From NCBI GenBank assembly GCA_046719305.1, contig JBDNDE010000173.1:1-10151 (forward strand): a stretch of DNA of 10,151 nucleotides, given 5' to 3'. Both the position numbers and the translations under genes were made by a program. Position 1 is the stretch's first letter. Each line of letters opens with the position of its first letter. The DNA comes from RGDT01 sp046719305 (GTDB taxonomy: Bacteria > Planctomycetota > Planctomycetia > Gemmatales > Gemmataceae). The notes beneath the pieces are model-generated. The model saw only the letters and a list, made by a program, of their open reading frames with translations, did no database searches and was not told where the DNA came from. Shown one piece after another: positions 1 through 6,904 of this stretch.

Positions 1-15
1 GGAAGCACAGGCAGC

Positions 16-1461
16 GTGCCCATCGAGTTTGCTGGATGGCTGCCAGCGTTTCGTACCTTTGGCAATTGTGGTCAACATCCGCAGTTTCGCCACATCAACT
101 ACCCACTGGAGGGCTATCACTTTACCTACTCTCAACCGCCGGCGTTGGATGAAATGGACAGTTCCGCCGTGTCTCAATCTACCAAGTTGAAAGAGGCCGA
201 TCTCATCGGTCTGGAGAAAGTGCTGCGAGCGGTGTTGATACCGTGGCGTTCTTTGGTCGCCCTGGCTACCGTCGCTCCGGGGGTAGGCTGGGTAGATCGG
301 TGCCGGACGCTCTGGGCGGCGGCGCGGTTGTACTCGCGTTTCCGGGCTGCGGGATGTTCTCGTCTAGCTGCTTTGCAGTTTCTCTACACTCGTCACCTGA
401 CTTCTCAATATTGGCTTACGTCTCAGGTGAAGAATCCTGCATTTTTTACAAGCATACCATATACATTTAATCAATTGCCGTGGTTTATCGAGATTGAAGA
501 CGTTACCACACTCTTTTTCCCTTTTGTTCATAATGGGCAGACCTGTCAACTAAACTTTCGTGAGTTGCCGGTCTACCCGGCTGTTAAAGCTCTATTGGAG
601 AGCGATGAGTGCCGAGGGATCCTGACTCATATACGTTCGACAGCCGAGATGCTGCCAAGGTTATTTCAGAGCGAGCAGATCGCCCGCAAAGTTTTCTATG
701 CGCCGCTGGGAGTCGAACTGCTGCCGGCTGTGCAACGTCCGTTGCGTGGCCGTGACGAGCCAATCGAGTTGTTGTTTACAAATTCCTGGTCGCAGGGAGC
801 GATCAACTTCAAGCTCCGCGGCGGCCTGGATGTTTTGGAAGCCTTTCGGTTGCTCAAGCTGCGATATCCTCGGTTGCGTTTGACGCTGCGCTCGACCCTT
901 CCGGAACTCCACAGGCATTATCAGCGCATCGTGGCATCGGACGATGTGCAACTCATCGACCGCAAGGTTTCCAATCAAGAAATGCAAGAGTTGCACCAAC
1001 GAGCCGACATCTATTTGTTGCCGGCCGCTCGCATCCACATTGTTTCGCTTCTCGGGGCCATGGCGCATGGCCTTCCTGTCGTCGTCTCCGATGGCTGGGG
1101 CTTCGAGGAATACGTTGATGATGGCCGAAATGGTTTGGTGGTGCGTGGCCGCTACGGGGTCAGTTCTTGGGCCGACCAAGAGGCAGGCGTGCTGCGCGAA
1201 GACTACCACACCTTGCATTCGCCCGAACCGCCGATTGTGGCCGGCCTAGTCGAGGCGGTCTCGCGGTTGATCGAAGACCCAGGCTACCGGGTACGGCTTG
1301 GCCAAAATGCCCGGCAGGATGTGGAGCAGTACTACAACCTGGATCGCTGGAATGCGGCGTTGAAAGAGGCGTTTGATCGCGGTTTGGGCAAGATGGTGCA
1401 GTCGGAGCAGGAGCCTCTGCCGGCTTCAGGTGTACCGGAACTAGCGACCAGCAACGTATGA
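16..1461 (+). CDS. GT-B fold glycosyltransferase (GT4-like), 5' end possibly outside the window
   Basis: This probably transfers a sugar from an activated donor during cell-surface polysaccharide or glycan assembly in the cytoplasm; donor and acceptor cannot be read from sequence. The C-terminal half (about residues 248-450) looks like a glycosyltransferase group 1 donor-binding domain: a strand at ELLFTN, a helix in which GLDVLEAFRLL precedes a KLRYPRLRL strand, then the run AMAHGLPVVVSDGWGFEEYV (348-367) followed by DDGRNGLVV. The usual EX7E pair appears to be replaced by Arg339 and Gly347 (RIHIVSLLGAMA). The N-terminal half is not recognisable to me. The GTG at 16 is a possible start with a weak GGAAG at 1-5, but the frame is open to the window edge, so the true start may lie upstream. 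Its stop overlaps the ATG of the next glycosyltransferase (ATGA). I am confident of the fold class, not of the specific activity. Confidence 0.82.
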   Translation: MPIEFAGWLPAFRTFGNCGQHPQFRHINYPLEGYHFTYSQPPALDEMDSSAVSQSTKLKEADLIGLEKVLRAVLIPWRSLVALATVAPGVGWVDRCRTLWAAARLYSRFRAAGCSRLAALQFLYTRHLTSQYWLTSQVKNPAFFTSIPYTFNQLPWFIEIEDVTTLFFPFVHNGQTCQLNFRELPVYPAVKALLESDECRGILTHIRSTAEMLPRLFQSEQIARKVFYAPLGVELLPAVQRPLRGRDEPIELLFTNSWSQGAINFKLRGGLDVLEAFRLLKLRYPRLRLTLRSTLPELHRHYQRIVASDDVQLIDRKVSNQEMQELHQRADIYLLPAARIHIVSLLGAMAHGLPVVVSDGWGFEEYVDDGRNGLVVRGRYGVSSWADQEAGVLREDYHTLHSPEPPIVAGLVEAVSRLIEDPGYRVRLGQNARQDVEQYYNLDRWNAALKEAFDRGLGKMVQSEQEPLPASGVPELATSNV

Positions 1462-2423
1462 ACAACTATCGAGAGGTGCTGCATCGGCTCAATCAACGCT
1501 ACTTTCACGAGTGGCAGCGGGCAGAATTGCTCGCCCAGCAACTTGCCGGGCGTTCGTGGTGGGCTCGCTTACGCCGATGGTGGGGCCGGCCGCGCCCGCT
1601 TCGCGGAGAGCAGCCGCTGACAGCTGGTCCCGTGCCCGCTGGCCGCGTGAGCCTGATTATCCCGTTTCGCGATCAATTTCCGCTGCTGCGTTCCTGCCTG
1701 CGTAGCCTCCGCGGCACACGCCGGCGTCTGGAAACCATACTCGTGGACAACGGTAGCCGCGAGCCGCCTCTGCTGGCGTATCTGGCCAAGTCGCGGCATC
1801 GGGTCATCCCCTGTAATGAGCCGTTCAACTTCGCTCGGCTATGTAATCTCGGGGCACGCCAAGCCCGCGGCGAGTGGCTGCTTTTTCTCAACAACGACAT
1901 CGAGGCCTTGCATCCCGATTGGCTGGTAGCCATGCTGCGTCTGGCGGCCCTGCCCACCATCGGCCCGGTTGGGGCGACGTTGGTTTATCCCGATGGGAGC
2001 ATCCAACATGCCGGTTTACACCCCAATGAACACGGCCAATGGGTGCATGTGCATCGGCATCGGGCAGCACACGAGCCGGCCTTGGCCCAGGATCGCGTGG
2101 TGCCGGCTGTGAGTGCAGCCTGCCTGTTGATCCATCGGGAGAAATGGCAGGCGTTAGGTGGATTTGATGAGGCATATCCCGTGACGTACAACGATGTGGA
2201 TTTGTGCGTTCGGGCTAGACTGAAAGGCTGGCAAACGGCTATCTCTGCACAGGCTCGTCTGATTCATTACGAGAGCCTGAGCCGTGGCTTCAAGACCGAC
2301 ACCCCAGGACAGGAGCATTTGGCTCACTGGACCGCTTTTCCCACAGGAGCAGGGGCATGGCCCGCATCGAACTGGACCGGGTTGGACTCACCTTCCGCGT
2401 CCGCAGCAAACAAGGCCGACTGA
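1458..2423 (+). CDS. GT2 family (GT-A fold) glycosyltransferase, rhamnosyltransferase-like
   Basis: This is a nucleotide-sugar-dependent glycosyltransferase, probably adding one residue to the glycan exported by the neighbouring ABC system. The GT-A domain runs from about residue 63: VSLIIPFRD, then ILVDNGS with Asp97, then the metal- and nucleotide-binding LNNDIEALHPDW (Asn145-Asn146-Asp147), GPVGATLVYPDGSIQHAG, a GGFDE helix start and the NDVDLC motif (245-250) that usually carries the catalytic base. The ending LIHYESLSRGF matches the typical end of the domain. Residues 1-60 form a basic, Trp-rich leader without a clear function. The last 22 codons overlap the ABC ATPase gene, and this tail (from about residue 296) does not look conserved, so the gene may have lost an earlier stop. 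Translation is probably coupled to the upstream gene through the ATGA overlap. No transmembrane segment is visible, so it is likely cytoplasmic. Confidence 0.9.
   Translation: MNNYREVLHRLNQRYFHEWQRAELLAQQLAGRSWWARLRRWWGRPRPLRGEQPLTAGPVPAGRVSLIIPFRDQFPLLRSCLRSLRGTRRRLETILVDNGSREPPLLAYLAKSRHRVIPCNEPFNFARLCNLGARQARGEWLLFLNNDIEALHPDWLVAMLRLAALPTIGPVGATLVYPDGSIQHAGLHPNEHGQWVHVHRHRAAHEPALAQDRVVPAVSAACLLIHREKWQALGGFDEAYPVTYNDVDLCVRARLKGWQTAISAQARLIHYESLSRGFKTDTPGQEHLAHWTAFPTGAGAWPASNWTGLDSPSASAANKAD
2345..2349 (+). promoter_or_regulatory. Shine-Dalgarno site of the ABC ATPase gene
   Basis: AGGAG lies 7 bases before the ATG at 2357, inside the reading frame of the preceding glycosyltransferase. It supports 2357 as the start despite the 67-base gene overlap. 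Confidence 0.7.
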
Positions 2424-3130
2424 GCCTCAAAGAGTATTTGTGTCGCGGTTTGTTTTGGCGCAGCACCACCGATTGCATGCAGATCGAGGCGTTGCGTGAT
2501 CTGACGCTCCGCTTCTGCCCCGGCGATCGGGTGGGGATTATCGGCCACAACGGAGCCGGCAAAAGCACCCTGTTGAAACTGCTGGCCGGGGTTTACACGC
2601 CCACAAGCGGCACACTCCGTGTCGAGGGCAAAATCAGCGCTCTGTTCGACCTAATGCTCGGTTTCGAGAGCGAGGCCACCGGTTGGGAAAACATCCGCTA
2701 CCGCGGCTACTTGCAGGGCGAAACGCCGCGAACCATCCGCGACAAGATGGAGTCGATTGCCGAATTTACCGAACTGGGCCGATATCTCGATATGCCAGTT
2801 CGTTACTACTCCGCTGGCATGCTAGTCCGTTTGGCCTTCGCCATCTCCACAGCGATTGATCCCGAGATTCTGCTAGTGGATGAAGTGCTAGGCGCGGGCG
2901 ACCTGGCATTTCAGAACAAGGCCCGCCGTCGGATGCATCAGATGATGGATCGAGCGCAACTCCTGGTCTGCGTCAGCCACGACCTTGGCCCCTTGACCGA
3001 AATCTGCAATCGTGGCGTGTGGATGGAACGCGGCCAAGTGCGCATGGTGGGCCGCATGCAAGAGGTGATCGACGCCTACACCGCGCACGTCGAGCAGGGA
3101 CACGAAGCCCTAGTCGGTGCCGCGGGATAA
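2357..3130 (+). CDS. ABC transporter ATPase of the polysaccharide/teichoic acid export type (Wzt/TagH-like)
   Basis: This is the ATP-hydrolysing subunit of an ABC-2 type exporter that moves a lipid-linked glycan across the inner membrane. All nucleotide-binding elements are visible: Walker A GHNGAGKST (63-71), the ABC signature YSAGM (151-155), Walker B ILLVDEVLGAGD (171-182) and the switch histidine His208 in VSHD. The spacing and wording (an LGFESEATGWENI segment before a signature starting YSAGM, and the DEVLGAGD Walker B) are those of the Wzt/RfbE/TagH group. At 257 residues the protein ends soon after the ATPase domain, so it lacks the C-terminal carbohydrate-binding domain of long Wzt proteins. 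Those long forms read the terminal modification of the glycan. The partner permease (Wzm/TagG type) is not in the window. Placement after two glycosyltransferases supports a polysaccharide export role. The product is expected on the cytoplasmic face of the inner membrane. Confidence 0.94.
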   Translation: MARIELDRVGLTFRVRSKQGRLSLKEYLCRGLFWRSTTDCMQIEALRDLTLRFCPGDRVGIIGHNGAGKSTLLKLLAGVYTPTSGTLRVEGKISALFDLMLGFESEATGWENIRYRGYLQGETPRTIRDKMESIAEFTELGRYLDMPVRYYSAGMLVRLAFAISTAIDPEILLVDEVLGAGDLAFQNKARRRMHQMMDRAQLLVCVSHDLGPLTEICNRGVWMERGQVRMVGRMQEVIDAYTAHVEQGHEALVGAAG

Positions 3131-3168
3131 ACCTAGGCTGACCTACAGCCAGACCCTTCAGAGCCGTT

Positions 3169-3174
3169 GAGGAG
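3169..3174 (+). promoter_or_regulatory. Shine-Dalgarno site of the DUF2007-like gene
   Basis: GAGGAG lies 9 bases before the ATG at 3184 and fixes that start. Confidence 0.65.
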
Positions 3175-3183
3175 TCGCACCTA

Positions 3184-3555
3184 ATGCACGAGCAAGAGTC
3201 GCGAACGGTGGTGGTCGGCAGCTTTGGCTCTGCCGTCGAGGCCAATCTGGCCCGGAACCTGCTTGAACGCGAGGGCATCGCTTGCATTCTCGATGATGCC
3301 GATGCCAAGAATATCTTTGGATTGGCTCGGCTGAACATTAGTATTCATCTGGCTGTACAAGGCAAAGATGCGCCCCGAGCCACTGCTTTGCTGGCCGAGG
3401 CGGAGATGAACGCCACCCTGGAGGACGACTGGGAAACCCTCGCCGAGCACACGGCCGTTTGCACCCTGTGTGACGAGCCGTTGCTGGGCGAACAGACGGT
3501 GTGTGCGAATTGCGCGACGCCCCGTGAAGGGATTCGTACAAGCAGGCAACGCTAA
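3184..3555 (+). CDS. DUF2007-like small protein with C-terminal zinc ribbon
   Basis: This is a 123-residue, probably cytoplasmic protein of unknown role. Residues 8-72 fit the DUF2007 ('putative signal transducing') pattern: a strand TVVVGSF, a helix SAVEANLARNLLEREGI, a strand ACILDD, then IHLAVQGKDAPRATALLAEA, which is the ferredoxin-like arrangement typical of the family. An acidic linker (about 80-90) is followed by two CxxC pairs, Cys93-x2-Cys96 and Cys107-x2-Cys110, which would bind one zinc as a ribbon. There are no signal peptide or membrane segments. It starts 53 bases after the ABC ATPase gene on the same strand and could share its transcript, although a link to polysaccharide export is not otherwise indicated. 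It converges with the isomerase gene, only 20 bases separating the two stop codons. The family name is a recollection from pattern, not a search result, and the biochemical role is unknown. Confidence 0.75.
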   Translation: MHEQESRTVVVGSFGSAVEANLARNLLEREGIACILDDADAKNIFGLARLNISIHLAVQGKDAPRATALLAEAEMNATLEDDWETLAEHTAVCTLCDEPLLGEQTVCANCATPREGIRTSRQR

Positions 3556-3575
3556 GCCGGAACTTCTGAAGGAGG

Positions 3576-4520
3576 TCAGGGCAATTCGATCTGCAGCGTC
3601 TTGGCAGCTAGGGCGGCCTTGCGTTGTTGTTCTAGGATCGACTGGCGTAATTCCTGGGCGCAATGTGCCCGGACAGCTTCCTTCACTTGGGAGAATTCCG
3701 TGCGTTCGCCCACACGGCGATCGGTCAGCTTGATGAGGTGATACCCAAAAGAGGTTTCGACGACTTCGCTAATCGCTCCGAGATGTTGCAGACGGAAGGC
3801 TTCGCGGGCGAACGGTTCCTCGAACACCCATTTCCGTGGGAAATAGCCCAGGTCGCCGCCTCGCTCCGCCTGGGCACCCTGGGAATGCTTACGGGCCATT
3901 TCTGCAAAGTCGAGGCTAGGGTTGGCTAGTAATTCCGCTCGCAGTTTCACTAGCCGGTCACGGATCTGCTCTTTTTCCTCGGGGCTAGCTCCTACTGGCA
4001 CGCGTAGGGCGATATGGCTGGCACGAATCGTTACCTTGTCGAAAATCGCCCGATTCTCGCGGTAATACTGTTCTAGATACCCATCGGTGAGACGAGTGGC
4101 CAAATATTGATTCCAGCGGTGCTGCTCGATCAAGCAGGCTTTGAGTTGTTCGGGAGTTTGATTGGTGTCTTGGCAAAAATCCGCCAAGCTGATCTTGTGC
4201 TCGCGACGCAGCAGCGCCGTCTCAAATTCAGCCAGACGCTTCTCCACAGCTTCGGGAGTCACTCGGCCGACGTGCTTGTCTAAAAACTGGCGCAGGAGTT
4301 CGCGGTCGATCAGCAGCCCCAGCACTTCGAGTTGCCGTGTCCGCTGTTGCTCGGGGGCATCCGGTAGGGCCACCGGTAGGTTTTGCAATTCCGCCTGAAC
4401 CTGTTCGATACTGATGGCCACTCCATTGACGGTGGCGGCTGGACGCGAGAGCGATTGTCCGTGAACCAAGTACGTGAATGCCAAGCCCAGAGCGAACACC
4501 CAAGAAAATCGATTGGTCAT
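3576..4520 (-). CDS. Secreted PpiC-type (parvulin) peptidyl-prolyl cis-trans isomerase, SurA/PrsA-like
   Basis: This is a folding catalyst acting outside the cytoplasm on secreted or outer-membrane proteins by isomerising Xaa-Pro bonds. With the ATG at 4520 it has 314 residues and opens with a signal peptide (MTNRFSW, then a hydrophobic run to about LVHGQS). An in-frame GTG at 4541 would add seven residues before the signal peptide. I prefer the ATG because a G-rich stretch sits just upstream and none precedes the GTG. Numbered from the GTG, residues 34-165 form a SurA-like N-terminal helical domain (VNGVAISIEQ, LLIDRELL, then a long helical stretch), and 172-276 form the parvulin domain: ASHIALRV with His176, GGDLGYF (228-234), and FGYHLIKLTDR. 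A charged C-terminal helix follows. There is no lipobox cysteine, so it is probably periplasmic and soluble. It lies 132 bases downstream of the dehydrogenase gene on the same strand and may be separately transcribed. Confidence 0.9.
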   Translation of the reverse strand: MTNRFSWVFALGLAFTYLVHGQSLSRPAATVNGVAISIEQVQAELQNLPVALPDAPEQQRTRQLEVLGLLIDRELLRQFLDKHVGRVTPEAVEKRLAEFETALLRREHKISLADFCQDTNQTPEQLKACLIEQHRWNQYLATRLTDGYLEQYYRENRAIFDKVTIRASHIALRVPVGASPEEKEQIRDRLVKLRAELLANPSLDFAEMARKHSQGAQAERGGDLGYFPRKWVFEEPFAREAFRLQHLGAISEVVETSFGYHLIKLTDRRVGERTEFSQVKEAVRAHCAQELRQSILEQQRKAALAAKTLQIELP

Positions 4521-4652
4521 CTTTGCCCCCCACGCGAGCACGGAGAAACTTTACCGTAGCGCTCGCATAGCCAGACGAGCCACAAAATGCCAGAGCAACT
4601 CTTGCGGTGGGCCAACGGCTTAACCAAATGCCTGGTGGCTTCTTCGCTCGCT

Positions 4653-5888
4653 TCAGGCAAAACGCGTCACCGCGTAGGGGCGGGGATCGAGATGTGGCGG
4701 CCGATCCAGCATCATCTCACAGAGCAGTTTGCCCGTGGCCGTGGCCAGGCTCAGGCCAAGCATGCCGTGGCCGGTTGCCAGCCAAACCCGCGGCCCAGCC
4801 GGTCCGATGATCGGCAAGCCATCAGGTACCATAGGTCGCCAGCCCCACCAGGTTTCTTCCACCGGGCCGCTGGGCGTTTCGCGAAGGTAGATCTGCGCCG
4901 CGTGCGTCAGCAGTCGTACTCGTCTCGGATCTATCGAACTGTCGTAGCCGGCAAATTGCATGGTAGAACCAATGCGAAGAGCGTCGCGAAAGGGGGAAAC
5001 GGCGACGCGATGCTCCTCGAAGATGAGCGGATAACGGGGACAAACCGAAGGACGCGGCAGGGTGATCGAGTACCCCTTGCCCGGCTCGATTGGTACCCGC
5101 ACACGCAATGCTTTGGCCAATAGCGGCGTCCAGGCTCCCGTAGCCACGACAAAGGCGTCGGCGTCGAGGTCGCCTGCATTGGTACGAGCAGCGACAGCAA
5201 CCCCGCCGGCGCGGACAAAGTCGAAAAAGGTAACCCCTTCCTGGAGGGTGACTCCCTGCTCAAGTAAGCGGACCTTCCACGCACGCATCAACCGATCGGG
5301 CCGCAATTGGGCATCGCCGGCATAGTGAAAGGCCCCGGCCACCTCCTCACGCAAAGCCGGTTCGAGCGTCGTCAGTTCACGACCGCCGGCGTAGGGGGTG
5401 GCCCCGAGGTGAAACTGCTGACGAAGCAAGGTGTCGGTGTGATGGTAATGCTCGAAGGCCCGACGTGTCTGGAAGACGAACAACAATCCCTGAGTCTGCC
5501 AATCGGCCTCTAGATCCATGAGCAGTTGGTCATATAATCGCCTGGAGGAACTAAGCAGGGCATGCAAAGCTTTTGCTGTCCGCATCAGAGAGCAATAGTC
5601 GCACTTGCGAGCAAAACGCATCATCCAATCAAATAGATGCCAATCCAGTCGGGGCCGCACCGAGAACGGCGAGTTACGCTGCAACAAGCTGCTCAGCACC
5701 AGGTTGATGGCACCGGGGCCGGCGTGCGGGAGGACATGGCTAGGGCAGACGTAGCCGCAATTGCCGTGCGAACAAGCTCCGCCGAGGTTGCCTTGATCGA
5801 CCAAGGTTACCTGGCAGCCTGCCTGGCGGAGATAATGGGCGGCGGCTACGCCGACCACACCTGCGCCAAGGATGACTACCTTTTTCAC
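4653..5888 (-). CDS. FAD-dependent D-amino-acid dehydrogenase (DadA-like), probable cis-4-hydroxy-D-proline dehydrogenase
   Basis: This probably oxidises cis-4-hydroxy-D-proline, made by the adjacent epimerase, to 1-pyrroline-4-hydroxy-2-carboxylate, passing electrons to FAD and then to the respiratory chain. The 411-residue length is normal for DadA/DAO-type enzymes. The N-terminal Rossmann motif GAGVVG (8-13) is followed by Asp31 at the end of the second strand (VTLVDQG). A CSHGNCGYVCPSHVLPHAGPG segment (39-58) matches the DadA-type region after the FAD motif. Later landmarks are VVATGAW (247-253), GKGYS (270-274), GWRPMVPDGLPIIGP (349-363) and the FAD-closing ATGHGMLGLSLATATGKLL (371-389). 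The GTG start at 5888 has GGGGAG 7 bases upstream, and the epimerase stop is only two bases away, so the genes form one transcription unit. The family is certain; the substrate is inferred from the neighbour. D-amino acids in general, such as D-alanine or D-proline, are alternatives. Confidence 0.88.
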   Translation of the reverse strand: MKKVVILGAGVVGVAAAHYLRQAGCQVTLVDQGNLGGACSHGNCGYVCPSHVLPHAGPGAINLVLSSLLQRNSPFSVRPRLDWHLFDWMMRFARKCDYCSLMRTAKALHALLSSSRRLYDQLLMDLEADWQTQGLLFVFQTRRAFEHYHHTDTLLRQQFHLGATPYAGGRELTTLEPALREEVAGAFHYAGDAQLRPDRLMRAWKVRLLEQGVTLQEGVTFFDFVRAGGVAVAARTNAGDLDADAFVVATGAWTPLLAKALRVRVPIEPGKGYSITLPRPSVCPRYPLIFEEHRVAVSPFRDALRIGSTMQFAGYDSSIDPRRVRLLTHAAQIYLRETPSGPVEETWWGWRPMVPDGLPIIGPAGPRVWLATGHGMLGLSLATATGKLLCEMMLDRPPHLDPRPYAVTRFA

Positions 5889-5890
5889 GC

Positions 5891-6823
5891 CTACGCTCCC
5901 CAGGCCAGCGGATCGTCAGGCTCAACAATCAAGGTGGCCTCGGCCGTTACATACGCCGAACCGGTAATACGCGGCCGGACTTGTTGGCCCTCCAGGCGGT
6001 AGCTAGCCTCGAAGACCCCGCCTAGGATGCCTTCTTGTCGCCAAATGACTCCTGGAGCCAGTTTGCCCTCGGCTTGCAGGCAAGCAACTTTGGCACTGGT
6101 GCCGGTGCCGCAGGGTGAACGATCGTAGGCTGCCCCTGGACACAAGACAAAATTTCGGCCGTGATTGGCGGGATTGTGTGGCGGGCCAAACAGTTCGATG
6201 TGGTCGATCTCGGCCCCATTCGCGCCGCAGACACCTTGAGTGCTGAGCGCTTCTTTGATGCGCAGGCAAAACGCTGTCAGTTGGTTGGCTCGGCCGACTT
6301 CCAACGCTTGGCCATGGTTTTCTACGAGGAAGAACCAGTTGCCGCCCCAAACCACATCGCCCAGCAGCGTGCCGACCCCCGGGACCTCGACGGGTACACG
6401 GGCCGCGTACCGATAGCACGGCACATTCTCCAGGGAAACACGGTGGCGACCATCGTACTCAAAGGGTACCACCCCGACCGAGGTTTCCAAGTGATAGCGT
6501 CCCAGGCCGAGGCGGCCCAGGTAGCCGAGGGTGACGGCCAAGCCGATGGTAGCATGGCCGCACATATGAAGATATCCAACGTTATTGAAGAAAAGGGCAG
6601 CTAAGTCACAGGTGGGCTCATGGACCGGCAGCAGCAAAGCCCCTACCAACACCTCACTGCCGCGCGGTTCGTTGACAACAACAGAACGAAAGCGATCGAA
6701 CTGCTGTTGAAATCGTTCGCGTCGTTGCGCTAAAGGACCACTTCCCAGATCCGGGCCACCAGCGAGAACCACCCGGGTCGGCTCTCCAGCGGTGTGACTG
6801 TCGATGACGGTGATACGTTGCAC
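5891..6823 (-). CDS. 4-hydroxyproline 2-epimerase (proline racemase superfamily)
   Basis: This cofactor-free enzyme inverts the alpha carbon of trans-4-hydroxy-L-proline to give cis-4-hydroxy-D-proline, the first step of bacterial hydroxyproline catabolism. Both catalytic cysteines are visible: Cys88 in MCGHATIG (87-94) and Cys238 in DRSPCGTGTSAK (234-245). The Cys/Cys pair marks an epimerase or racemase and argues against trans-3-hydroxyproline dehydratases, which have Thr at the second site. The opening VIDSHTAGEPTRVV is the standard start of the family, and 310 residues is the normal length. The GTG at 6823 is the only possible start, because an in-frame TGA lies 12 bases upstream with no start codon between. 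No clear Shine-Dalgarno site precedes it. The protein should be cytoplasmic. Proline racemase is the main alternative; the linked D-amino-acid dehydrogenase favours the hydroxyproline role. Confidence 0.9.
   Translation of the reverse strand: MQRITVIDSHTAGEPTRVVLAGGPDLGSGPLAQRRERFQQQFDRFRSVVVNEPRGSEVLVGALLLPVHEPTCDLAALFFNNVGYLHMCGHATIGLAVTLGYLGRLGLGRYHLETSVGVVPFEYDGRHRVSLENVPCYRYAARVPVEVPGVGTLLGDVVWGGNWFFLVENHGQALEVGRANQLTAFCLRIKEALSTQGVCGANGAEIDHIELFGPPHNPANHGRNFVLCPGAAYDRSPCGTGTSAKVACLQAEGKLAPGVIWRQEGILGGVFEASYRLEGQQVRPRITGSAYVTAEATLIVEPDDPLAWGA
5896..5901 (-). promoter_or_regulatory. Shine-Dalgarno site of the D-amino-acid dehydrogenase gene
   Basis: Read on the minus strand this is GGGGAG, 7 bases before the GTG at 5888 and within the last codons of the epimerase gene. 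It decides the GTG start and suggests coupled translation. Confidence 0.6.
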
Positions 6824-6904
6824 GGGAGAATATCACAACGAAAGATGACAGGCGACGCACCACAGGATAGTGTAGCTAGTCTCAGGGCGATTGGCTTCCC
6901 CTGG

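Noticed and set aside
661..1218. 185-codon open frame on the minus strand inside the first glycosyltransferase
   Set aside because: It is antisense to a frame with clear glycosyltransferase motifs and its own translation has no recognisable features.
3569..3576. Perfect AAGGAGGT Shine-Dalgarno sequence on the plus strand
   Set aside because: No start codon lies at a suitable distance and the downstream sequence is the antisense of the isomerase end.
3562..3576. Small hairpin between the convergent stop codons as a bidirectional terminator
   Set aside because: Only six pairs, three of them G-T, with a three-base loop and no T-run on either strand.
4587..5123. 178-codon open frame on the plus strand
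   Set aside because: Most of it is antisense to the FAD dehydrogenase, whose motifs are well preserved; the translation is basic and low in domain-like character.
6161..6604. 147-codon open frame on the plus strand inside the epimerase region
   Set aside because: It is antisense to the epimerase, which carries both catalytic cysteines in frame.
6815..6840. TGATATTCT on the minus strand as an extended -10 box for the epimerase
   Set aside because: It ends three bases before the GTG start, so the transcript would begin inside the coding region, and no -35 match is visible.
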